From: Trichaptum fuscoviolaceum | Taxonomy: Eukaryota; Basidiomycota; Agaricomycetes; Hymenochaetales; Trichaptaceae | Assembly: GCA_910574455.1 (NCBI GenBank) | Contig: CAJSYZ010000001.1 | Location: forward strand, 845,961 to 909,960 | Direction: 5' to 3' | Length of the DNA stretch: 64,000 nucleotides | Shown: piece after piece, positions 22,706 through 35,271 of the stretch | How the letters are laid out: each line of letters starts with the position of its first letter | Numbering within the stretch: the stretch's first letter is position 1 | The notes under the pieces: model-generated | Told to the model about the DNA's origin: nothing | Databases searched by the model: none | Seen by the model: the letters and a program-made list of their open reading frames with translations, nothing else | Made by a program: the position numbers and the translations under genes

Positions 22706-25700
22706 GTGTCTTCTCTCTCACCAAACCCGAATCTTAGGTTTAGACTTCCAAATATGGACATGCCGAGATTTAAGAAAGATCTGCTGCGAAGCTCGCTCGT
22801 CATCCCTGTCTTCTCTTCTATTGCGTCTATCTCCCCGAGCTTCGTCTGAATTGTATCCCCCCAAGTTCGCAATTATTGCAGCCTCTGTCACTGCACGCCT
22901 GACAGACAGTCGCCAGGCCCCAGAGCTAGCACGGACTTTAGGTCTGGCACACGACACGTATTTTGAAAATCAATCAAGCAACAAATTCTCACAAGCCTCC
23001 TATATCCGCTCCAATTCAGTCTGCAAAGCGATACGAATCGGCTGCTCTAGGCCGAAGGTTCGGGTGCTTGCCGGATGCTGTATGAAGTTTCGGAGGATGA
23101 ACTCCCCTGCCTCACAATACGACGAGTATGTGTATTCAGCCAGCTATCATCTCGCCACATCTTCATCAGCTTCATATTCACTCAATACAACTGATAAGTT
23201 TTGTATGAGGTTCATCCGTTGAGCCTGCGCGCGGGCCAAACATACGTCGGTGCCTGATTGCATAGGGGCGTGGGACACGGCGGCCAGCATGAGATAAGCA
23301 TAGCCGCATCTCATCATCCCGCCATCTTTTCAGGAACGCCGCCTTCCCCGAACCCATTCAATGCAGTTTGGCGGAAAAGGCAAGGTCGTAATCACGATCA
23401 CGGAAGCAGCGATCGCAAGATTCCTTCTTTTCACACGAATGTTTCTTATGTTCGTCTCTTCTGCCAGTGCGCCATCCACCCTCTACAAGTTGCTTCACTG
23501 TATTCTTACTGTACACTGTTAAGTCTTTGCACTTGTATGTCCTCGGATTTCGAGCTTATTCAGTCCCGCAGGAACACCATCACCACCGCCCTGTGCTCAC
23601 TGCTACCTAAATCAAACTCTACAACCACCATCAACGAGCTGTCTACGCCTATCCGTTTCATCCTGTAGTATCAATTAGTCTTGGTTATGACACAGCCTGA
23701 AGTCGTCGCAAAGTACCTGCTAAACTCCGATCATGCTCCTGCGCAAACAATTCACCAATTAAAAACTTGAGCTCACTCTGCGGAGTTATCTTCAACGCAC
23801 TTTCTCGAGTGGAAAAGGGGAACACTAAGTCTTCTTGCCTTCACCCATTCACTACATATCCCGGATGATCAGTCTGCTGACTCTGCTCTGCTTCTGTATC
23901 TTCAGCTTCTGTCATGAAGAACAAAGAAAAAAGAAAAAGAAGATGAATGTTAAATTGACAATCCCTCCGCTTGTCTCGGGCATAAAGTCGAGTTATTCTC
24001 TTGGTGAAGGACACCTTACGGTCAACGTTAGACGTAAAATGGAGCCCGACCCACATTCGGCAGCCTCAAGTACAAGGCGGCACCGTTCTTACCTCGGGGC
24101 ATCCATCAAGCGTCATAATCCAAGCGCTGCGGAGTGTATTTATGTACGAGCGTGGGCGCGCATGAGTTCGAACTGTCGGTATATCTAAGTGCGCGCGCGT
24201 ACTACGTACGATCTCGTGTTCAGTTTTTCTAATAATAAAACTCGGCTTGATGTCTTCATGATATTCGGCGCCTACCTTTGGGACACCGGTAGGATGAAAC
24301 TCGGATCCAGATGTACACGCAGCTTCTTATTTTAAGCAGCTCCGTATAGGGTGAGCTCCTACTCGTGTTCAAGGTCTTTCAAACGGTGTTCTCAAAACAT
24401 CCATACCATCTTATTTCTCAGGCCGCTCTCGGATTTCGGGGATTATCAAAGACATTCAATCACGACAAAAAGTTTAGAACCTTGCCGACGAAGTGAAGTG
24501 TTGAAGGTGACTGCTAACCTCTTTTGGGATTTACAGTTTCGGAGAATTCCGGCCGATCACCTTCTGTCAGTGCCAGTGATCGGCTTCTGACATCTCGATC
24601 TCATCCAGGAGTACAGAACTGTAGCTACATTATATGCTATGCAGCTTGACAAGATCCTAATGTGCTGATGGTGAGATATATGTTGCCCTTGAATTGGGCA
24701 TCATTAGTGCATATTTTCAGATTTAATATTTCTCTACAATCTCCAGATAATCTATGCTTCAGGTCTGATTCATGGTACCAAGTACGTATAAAGAATGAAA
24801 TAATTTCAAATCCTCTTTTTCGTAAGTAGTAGCGTCCGGGGACAGCTGTCAAAAGATATGGGTTATGCAAGGTCGTCACGGTAAGGAGCTTGTCTTCCAG
24901 AACGAAAATTTATCTCAATTACCATCAGGCTTGCGGGACTTAGTGGAATGTCAATACGTACATATATGGAAGCTGATACAAACAAATCAACATGTCGCAC
25001 TGCATTCCAGATCGAAGCACGAAGAACATATAAAACAGCTATCACTAGGCGATTGCATTGAGTCTTATGACTACTGACACCTGCGCTCCGTGTGCACAGT
25101 ATGTCCATCGCAATTCCAGTTTGACGGATGCAATCTCAGGACTCATATACATATCATAATGTGAGTCTACGACAAGGCAATCATGCCATGTTACTTCCGA
25201 ACCAACCATGCCTATATGTACGTTCTACCGCATTGACAGAGTTCATAACTCCCGAATGAGACACGTACAGTAAACAAAACCAGAGGAGTTGCATGCAAAT
25301 GAGTCGTAAACTCTATGCAATGTGTGAGAGTGTCTAAGTCAATAAACGCACACTCAACTCTATATCGTGACGCACGCTGCGCAAACATTAAATCCTTCAA
25401 ATCGAGTTTATCAAGTCGGGAAATTGAATACATTCGTCCTCATGTGCAATCAACAAACTGTTAATGGTGAGAGTGGCGTCAATCAAAAGAGGATTAGGTG
25501 ATCTGGAGAGACGTGAGCGCATGGTGTAGTAGTCGTGTATAAGAGAGTAGTCCTGCCGATAGGGGATGCTTCGTGAGGCTCACCAATAAGTTCAGCAACG
25601 AAGGAAAGAAAGCGGTGTTAGCTTGCAAAAAGTTTGGTCACTCGACCGCGCGGATGAGATGAGGGAGGCTGATGGAAGAGGATGCGACAATCCTACGAAT

Positions 25701-26275
25701 GATTTTCGTATAGTAATTGTTAATTCGAAATGGGGCCAGGCATATGCCCGAATCAAGGGCTCTTGTGTCTGTTCCTCGAGTCCCGAATCTCTAGCGAAAT
25801 AACCAGAGAAGGAGCAGAGCTTTATCAGTAGCTTCAGAAACCCTAGCCTTGCTCACATGGGATGATGTACATCGTTGTAAGAAATTGCGGGAGCGTAAGT
25901 CAGGTAGTGATCTTCAAGATTGATTCTTGTTCAATGTCAGAAAGGTTTCTAGATATTTTGACATCGACTGTTCAGCGGAGCTTGCGTGGCACAACAACAT
26001 CGATCACGTTTTCTATGCTCCATTCTTGCTTGTGATATGAACGAGGATCAGAAGGCCCCTGTCAGTCCCCAGTCGTGATACGATACTTCAGGAGATCGGG
26101 ACCATCAATTGGGTATTTGAAGGCGAGGCAGGAGCGAGACGCCTCTCGTCGATATGGCTACAAGTTGACGGGAAGTGACGTGATACTTGCAATACATATG
26201 TATGTTCCAGATTGATGCGTATCCTACAATAATTCGCCCCGTAATATCCGAAAGCTAGTAGCCGGTTTTCAAATC
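22706..26275. other. Gene-poor stretch
   Basis: Promoter of transporter C on the left. No confident gene. A 43-codon frame starting at 23537 (MSSDFELIQSRRNTITTALC) has a CT-rich leader but no CAAX end, so it is not a pheromone precursor. Another frame near 23865 gives a hydrophobic N-terminus (MISLLTLLCFCIFSF) followed by a lysine run; not convincing. Confidence 0.4.
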
Positions 26276-27105
26276 TTAGTCTTCCAATGCCGCTCGAAGG
26301 CCGCTCAAATCCTTCGTAGCTCTTAAGAGAACAAATTTGTCAGACACAGAAAGATCATATGTATGTTTCGGTTGACACGTACTCTTCTGCACTTCCAATA
26401 GCATCTATGAAGTCTACGCGGGTCGTCTCTTCACCGCCTTGATTGCTTTGTACGAATATCTAAATCCGGTAAACATAGAGATTGCATTGATGGTTAGAAG
26501 GGCTACGAATTTGCCTGATCTAAAGACCTACATGTAAGCTGTTAACGTGCTGGAACTTTACATAGCGCAAGGTAATGGGTTTTCCTTCACGGATCTCCTC
26601 CTCGCTCAGAGATATGATTTGTGCCGCCTGCTTTTCATCCGCGTCTTCGACATCTTCGAAGCCAATAGATGGTTTGTTAGTGAACAGTTTGATTTCTTTT
26701 GGACCCTGCGCGAGATGTTCTGGGTTGGTTTTCAGGACCAAGCTCTTTATCCGAACATTTTGGTTGAACTGGTAAACGATGATCAAACAATTAGCGGAAT
26801 TTGTCATACGTAACTTAAGGAACGACTTACAGCGATGTTGACGAGCAATTGCTCATCGGCGTCGCTTTCAAGGAAGGCGCCAGAGATGGGTTTGTCTTTT
26901 GACAAGATATGTTTAACTGGATGCCCGGGAGCTTCGTTGAGGCAAGTTATCTGGGATGGGTCGAGATGTTCTCGAAGAGATACCTGTGCTTAAAGTAAGC
27001 ATACGTCATACTTGATAGCCATTACAAAAGGTCGTTGAATCAAAAGCATAGCAAGGCGATATGAGATAGTTGTACCTCTTTATTCTTAGATCCTTGTCCA
27101 CTCAT
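26276..27105 (-). CDS. PITH-domain protein (TXNL1 C-terminal-like)
   Basis: Five exons give about 180 residues: MSGQGSKNKE, then VSLREHLDPSQITCLNE, the core FNQNVRIKSLVLKT...GPKEIKLFTNKPSIGFEDVED, then ITLRYVKFQHVNSLHIFVQ and DFIDAIGSAEEATKDLSGLRAALED. This is the PITH fold, which in TXNL1 binds the 26S proteasome; stand-alone PITH proteins are conserved in eukaryotes. There is no thioredoxin domain here and length is normal for the stand-alone type. Cytosolic or nuclear. Divergent from the MCP1-like gene with about 190 bases between starts. Confidence 0.92.
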
Positions 27106-27296
27106 TTCAGTTCTGGTATACGTAAAGGTCGAAAGGCGAAAGGGATCCTCAGCAACTTGAAGTGGCAGCGTTCGATGCTCGACTGAAGATTCTTTGCTCT
27201 CGAGTTCCGGTCGGCAAACGCCGACCGCGTCGATTCGAACACGACTCAGAATCTCACTGAGTCGCTTTTCTCTCACTTACCACTATCTACCAGAAA
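27106..27296. promoter_or_regulatory. Shared divergent promoter
   Basis: 191 bases separate the start codons of the PITH gene (-) and the MCP1-like gene (+), so both promoters must lie here. No TATA box seen. Confidence 0.55.
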
Positions 27297-28101
27297 ATGT
27301 CTACCTCTGATGAGATGTCTAGTCCATCACCAAGTGTATCAAACTCATCATTTCGGGGGAAGCTTGTGCCTTACTTGACGAAGGCATCTCATCTTCCAAC
27401 ACCATTCCTGTCTGCATTTCTTCTCGTACACCTGTCGGCCCCGCTTGTAGCAACTATAGGTGGCTCAGAACTATCTTCTCAGGTGATGGTGAGCCTATGC
27501 CATCGTAAAATATCAGCCTTTCGCTGACCTAATTAAGCTTCTGGGAAGGGAGTACTATCAAGGTCAAGCGAGTGAAATCCTCCTTGTTTTCGCACCTCTT
27601 GCAGTGCACGTCGGCGCAGGCTTTCTCAAGCGCCTGTGTTTACCGAATCCGTTCCGTGCTCCAAAAACACTGCTGAGCGCGACTGCGAGCTTGAGTGTTT
27701 TTCTCGTACCAATACACATTATCATCAACCGGTTTTTCCCGACCATAGAAAATCCGCCTATCGCCTCCCTTGGCCCAAGTCAACTAGACTTCGAATTCGT
27801 CAAGTTTGGTCTTCAGAATTGGCCTTGGAGAAGTGCTCTATTGTATGGTGGCCTGGTGGGAGGTGTCTTGCTACATGCGGTGGAGGGATCAGCCCTCCTC
27901 TGGGATACTTACATCGGCCCGAGAGGGGAAAGGTGGAAGAAGACTGCAATTCTAAAGCGTAGAGCAATGGGAACTATGGGTATACTTGCATCTTTCACAA
28001 GTCTCTTCATTATATTTCGAGAGCCAATCCTTACGCCTATCCCTTCTCTCCTGCGACGCTTCGAAGCGGTGTACAAGTCCTCGATCATATTCCGGATGTA
28101 A
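27297..28101 (+). CDS. MCP1: MCP1-like mitochondrial membrane protein (DUF1691)
   Basis: Two exons (27297-27488, 27538-28101, phase 0) encode 251 residues. After a polar N-terminus come several hydrophobic segments (LSAFLLVHLSAPLVATI, EILLVFAPLAVHVGAGF, SLSVFLVPIHIIINRFFP, LYGGLVGGVLLHAVEGSALLW, GILASFTSLFIIF). The H-x-SAP, H-VGAGFLKR and HAVEG pattern matches the Mcp1 transmembrane family (DUF1691). Yeast Mcp1 sits in the mitochondrial outer membrane, suppresses loss of ERMES and works with Vps13 in lipid homeostasis; the same role here is inferred. Confidence 0.8.
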
Positions 28102-28238
28102 TACAAAGTTTGTGTTGTTCTACACTTCTGAACTGATTTCCTGCACTGCTGATAGTATTATGGCAGGCAGCCCCGAGTTGTATGGGAGACAAGCGGCTAA
28201 AGATACAAGTATACGTTATAACACCCTATATAAGGACA

Positions 28239-29672
28239 CTAGATGCGCTCTTTGGTGATTTCGATGGCGGCGGAAACCGTTAAGCCGTCGACCCAATCAT
28301 CTAAGATCACCAAATGTTGCTTGCCGTCAAGGGTCTTCTCATATGTGCGGACGAAATCTAGCAACTTCGTACTAAACTTGCCCTTCGTCGACACCAAAGG
28401 CAAATTATAGTTGTTAGCGTTTAGCAACGTAAGCAACAATGCCTTGTGCGGGCCCTTCAAGTAATAATCCGTCGCCGTCGCCTGAATCTGGAAGACCGTC
28501 ATGTCGCGCCCAGCCTGGGCTTCATTAGTGATACTTTTCTCGAAGGCTCCTTGGATCGTCGACGGGTCGATAGTGCTCCAGTCCGCCTCATTCCATGCGT
28601 CCAGCGCGTTTATCTGGGGACCGTAGGTCGCATCGGTGATAATGAGCCTCGAGTTGGTCTTGCGGAGCTCTGCGAGTGTAAGTTGGAATGCCTCTGGCCC
28701 GACGATCTTGATGGTCTTATCCACACCCTCCGCCGAAAGTGCCTTTCTCACTATGTTCTTCATATCTCCTTCACTTGGCTTCATTGTGTCTTGCACGAAT
28801 CCATTGCAGTTCAGGCTCACTTGCACGATCTCCGTCGGGTGGTTCGTTAAGAACTGAAGAATTTCCGTCAGCGCATCGAGCCACCGGGCACCAGGCAGGA
28901 GCGAATGCTGGTGATAAATATCCTTCATCCCGAGCTCGTAGATCTCTCTTACGCAGTATCCCGCCCTGAAGTCAAAGAAGCGTACGCCCGTCTCCAGCAT
29001 GGCCGTGAACGAGTCCTTTTGTGTCAGACCCCCAAGCCAGATTGCATAATCCTCGAAGCGCTCGATCACGAGGCCGGCGAGAACGGGTCCAATGAGCTTC
29101 ATGAGCGCCTCCTTCATCTTGTCGTCCGCCTTGATCTTGTCGAGCGCTGCGGTCGTATTGCTCCCCGCATCGTGCGCACCCGGGAGGCACAGTACATGGA
29201 ACGGCAGCTCCGCTGGCAGGGCGCCCATCCACTCGGGCTGCTTCCGCGCGACGTGCACGTACAGCTCGTGTTTGAAGCCAAATGTCGAGTCAAATATGCC
29301 GAGCGACACCAGATAATCGCCGATCTCAATCGCGGGATTGGAGCGAGCAGGCGGGATGTCCGTCGACAGCGAACCAGAAATCGCGCCTACTGTCATGGTG
29401 AACTTCTTCACCGTCTTCCCCTTCACCTTGATGGAGAGCTTCGCCGTGTCGTCTATGAATCCGAACTCCATGTCGGCTGCGTCCGTATAATTCTGTTTAG
29501 GTCCTCTTGAGATCACCTCGTTTCCTCTTACTTTGTGTAGCTCGATCTCGACGTCGTCGCATGCCTCGTCCACGAATGTCCAGAGTAAAAGGCCTTTTGT
29601 CGGGGGCCACCCTAAGGTCCTTGTCATCGCAGATTGGACAGAGGTGGCAGGGGCCAGCAGGTAACTTGCCAT
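28239..29672 (-). CDS. PLC-like phosphodiesterase (PI-PLC X fold)
   Basis: Intronless, 477 residues, unusual among intron-rich neighbours. Start chosen at MASYLLAPATSVQS, the first ATG in the frame. Residues about 180-450 form a PI-PLC X-type TIM barrel: LCLPGAHDAGSN carries the first catalytic-type His, FFDFRAGYC and DIYHQHSLLPG the second region, then EIVQVSLNCNGF and RLIITDATYGPQ. The N-terminal 150 residues contain an aegerolysin/C2-like beta-rich part (TFVDEACDDVEIELHKVRGN) that I cannot name. No signal peptide. Fungal members of this fold are poorly characterised; phospholipid or GPI-type substrates are possible but not shown. Confidence 0.82.
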   Translation of the reverse strand: MASYLLAPATSVQSAMTRTLGWPPTKGLLLWTFVDEACDDVEIELHKVRGNEVISRGPKQNYTDAADMEFGFIDDTAKLSIKVKGKTVKKFTMTVGAISGSLSTDIPPARSNPAIEIGDYLVSLGIFDSTFGFKHELYVHVARKQPEWMGALPAELPFHVLCLPGAHDAGSNTTAALDKIKADDKMKEALMKLIGPVLAGLVIERFEDYAIWLGGLTQKDSFTAMLETGVRFFDFRAGYCVREIYELGMKDIYHQHSLLPGARWLDALTEILQFLTNHPTEIVQVSLNCNGFVQDTMKPSEGDMKNIVRKALSAEGVDKTIKIVGPEAFQLTLAELRKTNSRLIITDATYGPQINALDAWNEADWSTIDPSTIQGAFEKSITNEAQAGRDMTVFQIQATATDYYLKGPHKALLLTLLNANNYNLPLVSTKGKFSTKLLDFVRTYEKTLDGKQHLVILDDWVDGLTVSAAIEITKERI

Positions 29673-30373
29673 GGTGAAGGGCGCTGAGGTGAACAAGTGT
29701 TTTGGAGGAAGGGGGACGAGGCTGAGGCATACCAGCAACCTGGGTTATAACGCGTTCAACTTCCTTCGGATTGACAGAGGCTCTCATGCCATCAGTCAAC
29801 ATCTAAAGCGGATCAATGCTTGCGATCCATTGCGTTCATAAGTAGGTGCTACGGACGAGCTTCCGCTTTGATGCCAGCGTTCTCCGTTTTCGTCACCTTT
29901 CTTATGAAACGGTTACTGGGATCATTACTCCGGTTAATGATGAATGGACTATCACCGCTATGGCTAACTGGGTGGAGCGCTCCTTCCTCGTTTTCAAGAG
30001 ACGAATGCACGGCGAAACCCGGATTGGCTACCAAATATGAAGGTGGTAGCTCATCCACGACTCTAACTCTCCAATCCCGCTTTTGCTTAATATTCACCAT
30101 TTTACTTACTCCCTAAAGTTTTGCACCTAACCTTTCACTAGGTATGTGTTGGCATTTATAAGTGCTACGCGTAGAAATTATCTTTCTGGTGTGTTAGATG
30201 TAGAAAGCACTGTGACTGTTTCCAATTCATTAACAACAATGTCGTATTGTAAATGATCATTCTTAGCGCAACAAGCCTCGAAAGCCTCGTCAAGAGTAGA
30301 AAAAAATTACATAGCTGGCCATCTCAACATGCCAGTGAGGGTCTCTAAAAGGAAGCCAAACCACAGACCGAAT
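29673..30373. other. Intergenic
   Basis: Promoter of the PLC-like gene (-) and 3' flank of the protease gene (-). No gene recognised. Confidence 0.55.
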
Positions 30374-31926
30374 TTAAACAATACTGTTTATGACTGAATC
30401 CGTGAAAGCAGTATTAGCAACACCAACCTGCATGTTCTCAGTGTCATAGACACTGTAGAAACGTTCAAGCCATGACATCCCGTTAATGAAATCCAGTCCA
30501 GAGCCCGATGGGGATCCTAGATCGCCCACAATCAAGTAGATATCTGAGGTGCTGCCTCCAATTTCGCTGTTCAATGCGCGAGGCCAAATTTGCGCGTCCG
30601 GAATGAGTTCAAAGGTATTCTATGAGAAAAAAGACCATCGTGTTGAGAATTCGTTTCTCCATTTAGTATAGCAAAAAAAAAAAACTCAACATACCCCCGC
30701 GATATTGAAAAACAGGCTTTGGAGGTTGGCGTACTGTTCGACAGTTATACGAAGAAGACCTGTGTTCTCATCCAAAACGCCTCCTGTCAGCTTCTGGTAT
30801 TCCTGAAAAGCATCGGTGGCCAGAAGAATCAGGGTAGTGCCAGTGTCAACAATACCGGCAGCGGAACTCAAAATGGTATTGCCTGAACCATAGGTGACGG
30901 TTTGATCGATGCCCCAGAACTCATTCGCAGGTTTGGTTGAGGCTGGAGGGCGTTCATAATCAGTACCTTCAAATCCCACTGAGGGATGCAGAGTGAAAAC
31001 TCACTGATTGATGCGTATTTTACATCGCCAATGATCTTCGTATTGTCGACGCCTCCAAAGGAAAGCTCCCCATTCATGTTCCCAACCTCAACATTCGGCT
31101 CGAAATAGACAGAAACTATGTTGTTTGTGATTATTCCTTGAGAGAAAAGAGCATCCGTGACGGTATCTATAAGTTCCTTTCCCTCGACAGTGCCTTCCGT
31201 GAGATCGCGAGGACCTATTCTGTAACATATTCGGATTCAGAGTAAGAATGCCATTCGTTCGCAACCAGGCATGCGGCGCATGACGCACCCGAGAATACCA
31301 TCGATGCCTTCAAAGCCTTGGAACGTTGTCGCCACGCCAATTGATTGGTTCTTGATTGTAAGTTCAGGGCTTAGTGATACGGTATCCAGATATTCATTTC
31401 CTGACCAAGAGCCAGAACCATATGTCACCGACTGAAAATCATAATTATATATTTACATGGATCATTTGTGGACAAGAAACATACCTCTTTATGTCCAGTA
31501 GAAACTGACGAGCTTGACGCCTGGTACGGTTTGCTGGTCCCTACAAATGTATTCGAGCTTCCCGTGTCAATTAGAAGAGAGTCTTGTTCGAAAAGCGTAA
31601 GTAACCTATTTACTCATTATTAGGATTTTCGACTCACATGATGTTCCAGGAGTGCCGATAGTGACAGTGGCTGCATAATATGTACCGCTATCAATCGCCG
31701 GAACATCCTGACGACGCCTACCCGCGACGTTGTCATGTCGTCGGTTGAAGAATGCGGCGGCGCGTGCTCGGTCGTGCGTCACGAGCTGGCGCGGAGACGT
31801 GATATTGACCTTTTTCGCAAAGGGTAAACGAATGAGATTGTCTTGAATGACGATTGGCTTCGCGTTTGAAGAGAAGACGAGAAAGAGAGCGATGGTCGAA
31901 AAGAGAGGAAGAGAGACCAGCAACAT
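30374..31926 (-). CDS. Secreted pepsin-like aspartic protease
   Basis: A1-family endopeptidase, secreted. Signal peptide MLLVSLPLFSTIALFLVFSS then a propeptide with basic pairs (RAAAFFNRRHDN, RRRQDVPAID). Both catalytic loops are visible: DTGSSNTFVG (first Asp, near 31570) and DTGTTLILL (second Asp, near 30845). YGSGSWSGNEYLDTV gives the flap Tyr. The C-terminus is GLDFINGMSWLERFYSVYDTENMQVGVA. At least six introns. It resembles polyporopepsin of wood-decay fungi. Likely active outside the cell at acid pH. No broken motif seen. Confidence 0.9.
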
Positions 31927-32759
31927 GGCGGAGGGTGGGTCTGAATCGACTGAAAATTTGTGATGGCTTACCTCGCTGTCGTTCTTAAGAGATGGCCTTG
32001 GTATCCGATGAGCAGATATACTTCCAAGACTCCTTTCAACAATTACGCCACTAATATGAGAAGCGACATTTTTCACAGTAGTGAACGTTGCCAGTCAATT
32101 CAATGTACCCTTATAAGTCGGAAGCAGAGTGAGCCAGTCCCGCATTCAATAGAAGACTGATCTATAACAGACAACTTGAAGTACCACCGCTTTAGCTGAC
32201 CCGAATCCGAAGCGAACTGAGGTAATAAGGAGCTAGTCGCTCAGGCTACCGGCGTTTTAGTTAGATAAGAAGAGGTGAGCGACATGCAATGGCAGAGAAT
32301 AGGACATAAGGAGTGTCGAACCATTCAGTATCAGAGAGTCTAACTCGGAAGCACCTTTTGCATTCGCCAGTGGTGGTGATGGTCGGAAAAGAAGAATGCG
32401 AAGCGGATTACATACTACGTATCATAATCATGATGTAATTTTGTGTCGTGAGCAGGGACTGCCAAAACTGTACAAGTTGTCGTGATTTAAACGTTCATTC
32501 TTCTGCATTATCGTAAGTCGTAAATCCCGAGTCCTTTCACTACAGTCCAATGCTATACATATTGTGAATACTACTGATGTGCATGTAAGCGAAGTCCGTT
32601 AGTTCCTTTGATAAAGTCCAAAATGTCCGCTTCATTTGATGAAAACTAATCAGTCAGCGTATTATCCTTCTCGTATTATCCTTCTTTTAGCCGATAGTCG
32701 CTACAAGAAAGTCATCAACATCACACCAGATAGATTAGACCGAGAGACGTGCTCACACC
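31927..32759. other. Intergenic
   Basis: Promoter of the protease (-) and 3' flank of the cerato-platanin gene (-). A frame running upstream of the protease start is not needed for the signal peptide. Nothing else seen. Confidence 0.55.
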
Positions 32760-33176
32760 TCATAAGCCGCACGCAGAGCTTGCAACCTGAGTCGCGGTGG
32801 CTTGAACAACACCGAATTCAACAGCATGACCATTCGTCAGCTTGTCGAGTGCAGCCTTAGCGATGTTGAAACCGCTGGCCGCATGGTCAATTGCAAGGAC
32901 GTTGATGGTCGTTCCGTTGTACGTTAGGCTCCAGCAAGTCCCGCAATTTGGTGAGTTCCAGCCTGCGACAGCTTGGGCACCGCCGATGAATGGGAATTTC
33001 GGGAGGGAGCCGAATGTCGTGAAGCCTTTCGTTTCAAGACCGTTTGTACCGTCTGAACAGCTGACGATGTCGAGAGAGGTAGAGCTGCTGTCGTATGTCT
33101 CGTCATACGAGACCTGAGTCGCCGATGAAGCAGCGGCGAAGAGAGCGATGGAAAGGATGGAGGTGAAAAACTTCAT
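32760..33176 (-). CDS. Cerato-platanin family secreted protein
   Basis: Single exon, 138 residues, the usual size. Signal peptide MKFFTSILSIALFAAASSA, then VSYDETYDSSSTSLDIVSC, GSLPKFPFIGGAQAVAGWNS and PNCGTCWSLTYNGTTINVLA. Four Cys (VSC, NCGTC, SAC) fit the family's two disulphides. Cerato-platanins are small expansin-like wall proteins that bind chitin oligomers and self-assemble at surfaces; in plant pathogens some act as elicitors. Role here is inferred to be wall or surface related. Multi-copy in mushrooms. Confidence 0.95.
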   Translation of the reverse strand: MKFFTSILSIALFAAASSATQVSYDETYDSSSTSLDIVSCSDGTNGLETKGFTTFGSLPKFPFIGGAQAVAGWNSPNCGTCWSLTYNGTTINVLAIDHAASGFNIAKAALDKLTNGHAVEFGVVQATATQVASSACGL

Positions 33177-35271
33177 GGTCGATGGGATTATGAGATTGAA
33201 AGCTCTTGTTGATTGAGACAGGACCGAAGGAGTTAGTGGGCTTTTATATCTTGAAAACCCCAGCGTATAACATTGGCGAAGAAGGCGATCACTCCCGGAC
33301 TTCAACGAGTTGTTCACATCGGCAACGATACACCGTTTCACGAGATGAGATCCAGAACAATCGAGGCCAAGTTCTTCTGCTTCTATGTGTAAAAGTGAGC
33401 TTATGGATATGTCAAGCGAGGATAGTCTGAGCCGTGTGCAGATCATATGTTCGCATGATGACGTAGATCTTTGATCCGAGAAATCACGGTCAATGCCACT
33501 GCGTCCGTGATGGCGGTCTTCATGAGCTGAGAAAGCGCCTGAGAGCGCACGGTCGGACCACCAGCGCTGAGGTGCCGGCATAATGTCTCCGACGCCAAGT
33601 CTGCACCGGAAACGGCTCACGATGCTACATGAGTTTCGGGTGGGCCCAGAAGTTTCAATTGGCATTCTCGCTCTTACAGCAGTTGCTCTGGGGCAGTCGA
33701 TCAGTAGTCGGGGCCGGGAAAACCTCGCTTCGCAACCCCTACCACATGCACGTCAAGGAAGTCCTCCGGGACCCAAAAACAGCGGTCACCTGCAGAGCTC
33801 TTATGAGTAAATGAGTTAGTCAGAGTATGGGTCAAATACCTTCCTGGTCCGATGAATAGATGCAAAATTTTTCCCTTCTTCACACCTCTCCTCTCCAGGT
33901 GAAAAAAGATCGTGTGCTAGTGGTTTGGGGATGAGTGTTCTTGTCCACGGCCGTTTATGCTTCCTCGATGCATTCAGAACGACCATCAAGACCCTAGCAA
34001 GGCACCTTCAGTGATACAATCCGACTCTGATGTGATGTGCAAACTCTACCATTGCGCTACGGCCTATCGACATGTGCTTCATGCACATATCATATAATAG
34101 ATTCGGATGAACAGAACTGTCATAGCCTCGGCCCTCAGCTTGCATTATCTCAGGTATATGAGCACAGCTCCGCATATTGTCGGAGATGTAGCCAGTGTTT
34201 TTTTGGCGAAATCCTGTACATTAGTGATGGGCGTCGGGTAAAGCAGAGCAGTGAGTCTGAGGGAACTGAACTGAGGTTGTTCTTAGGGCCCTGCGTGGGA
34301 GAGTCTCATTTGCAATTCTGAACTACACGTGCCTCAGGTTTCTCATATATGTATACCCAACGCCACGACGATGCTCAACTCTCACATCCACTCCGCGACT
34401 ACAAAAAATCATAAAGTACCGCGCAGAGGGTTCTGTTGAGGTAAGTTAATAAGTCGCACTTACCTTTTCTTAATAAGAAATTTATCTGATGACGTTACAC
34501 TGTCAGTTAATGTGGACGAGTCGTTCACGAGTTTTCCATACCACCCATATACTCGGATGTTTCGATAACTTGTGATAATATATCTGACACTCATAAAGCC
34601 ATCCCCATGTCTGAATCAGTCTTTATGGTGACCCATGGTTTTGGGGCCTCCTACTATTTCGATCCCCCTTTTTCTGGTATGGATTTCTGATTCGGCGGGC
34701 ATCATTACAGGAACCTAGGAGGCTAAGACCAATCAGCCGTAAAGTGGACTAACCTTCCCCGACTAACTCCTCGCTGTTTGGACTTGGGACTACCACCGCT
34801 CGTCTATGTCGCTTGTTCTCTACCCATGGCAGTGTTATTCGATAGATATATACGCTCGCACTGGAGCGGGGGACATACTCTTAATCTGGCCCTCGCACAA
34901 GAGCACTTGGAAGGCCTGAGGACTTGTGGACTTTATGCTCGATTGTGTTCTCCTCAGGTGACAGTCAGTCCGGCAAACGATCTGATCCACCTTTGCGCAG
35001 CCTCATTGAAATTTCCCGATTCGACGTGTCCAAAGGTCAGGACATCGCCACAGGATTGAAGTTAAGCAGTTTATACCAATCCCTACTGGTTTCTTAAGTA
35101 TTATTGTTTAAATAGGTGAGTCGCCTGGTTTTAAAAGACAGTTATTTCCCGAAAACAGCTTTATCGAATAGGTTGACACCTTTTATTTTGTCTTCGAACT
35201 TTGGCCAGTGCGTGAGTTCATGTCTGACTATATCCTCGAAGTCCTTTTATTAACCCAACGATATTCGCGAT
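33177..35271. other. Gene-poor stretch
   Basis: Promoter of the cerato-platanin on the left. The remaining DNA has only short frames on both strands and no recognisable domain. Confidence 0.5.

Noticed and set aside
23537..23668. 43-codon frame considered as a mating pheromone precursor
   Set aside because: It ends in FIL without a CAAX cysteine, and no STE3-type receptor was found nearby.
27231..27250. GATTCGAACAC resembling a tRNA T-loop
   Set aside because: No matching A box, acceptor stem or anticodon arm around it; it lies in a divergent promoter.
28905..29510. Plus-strand frame of 201 codons opposite the PLC-like gene
   Set aside because: Antisense shadow of a clear coding region; no domain.
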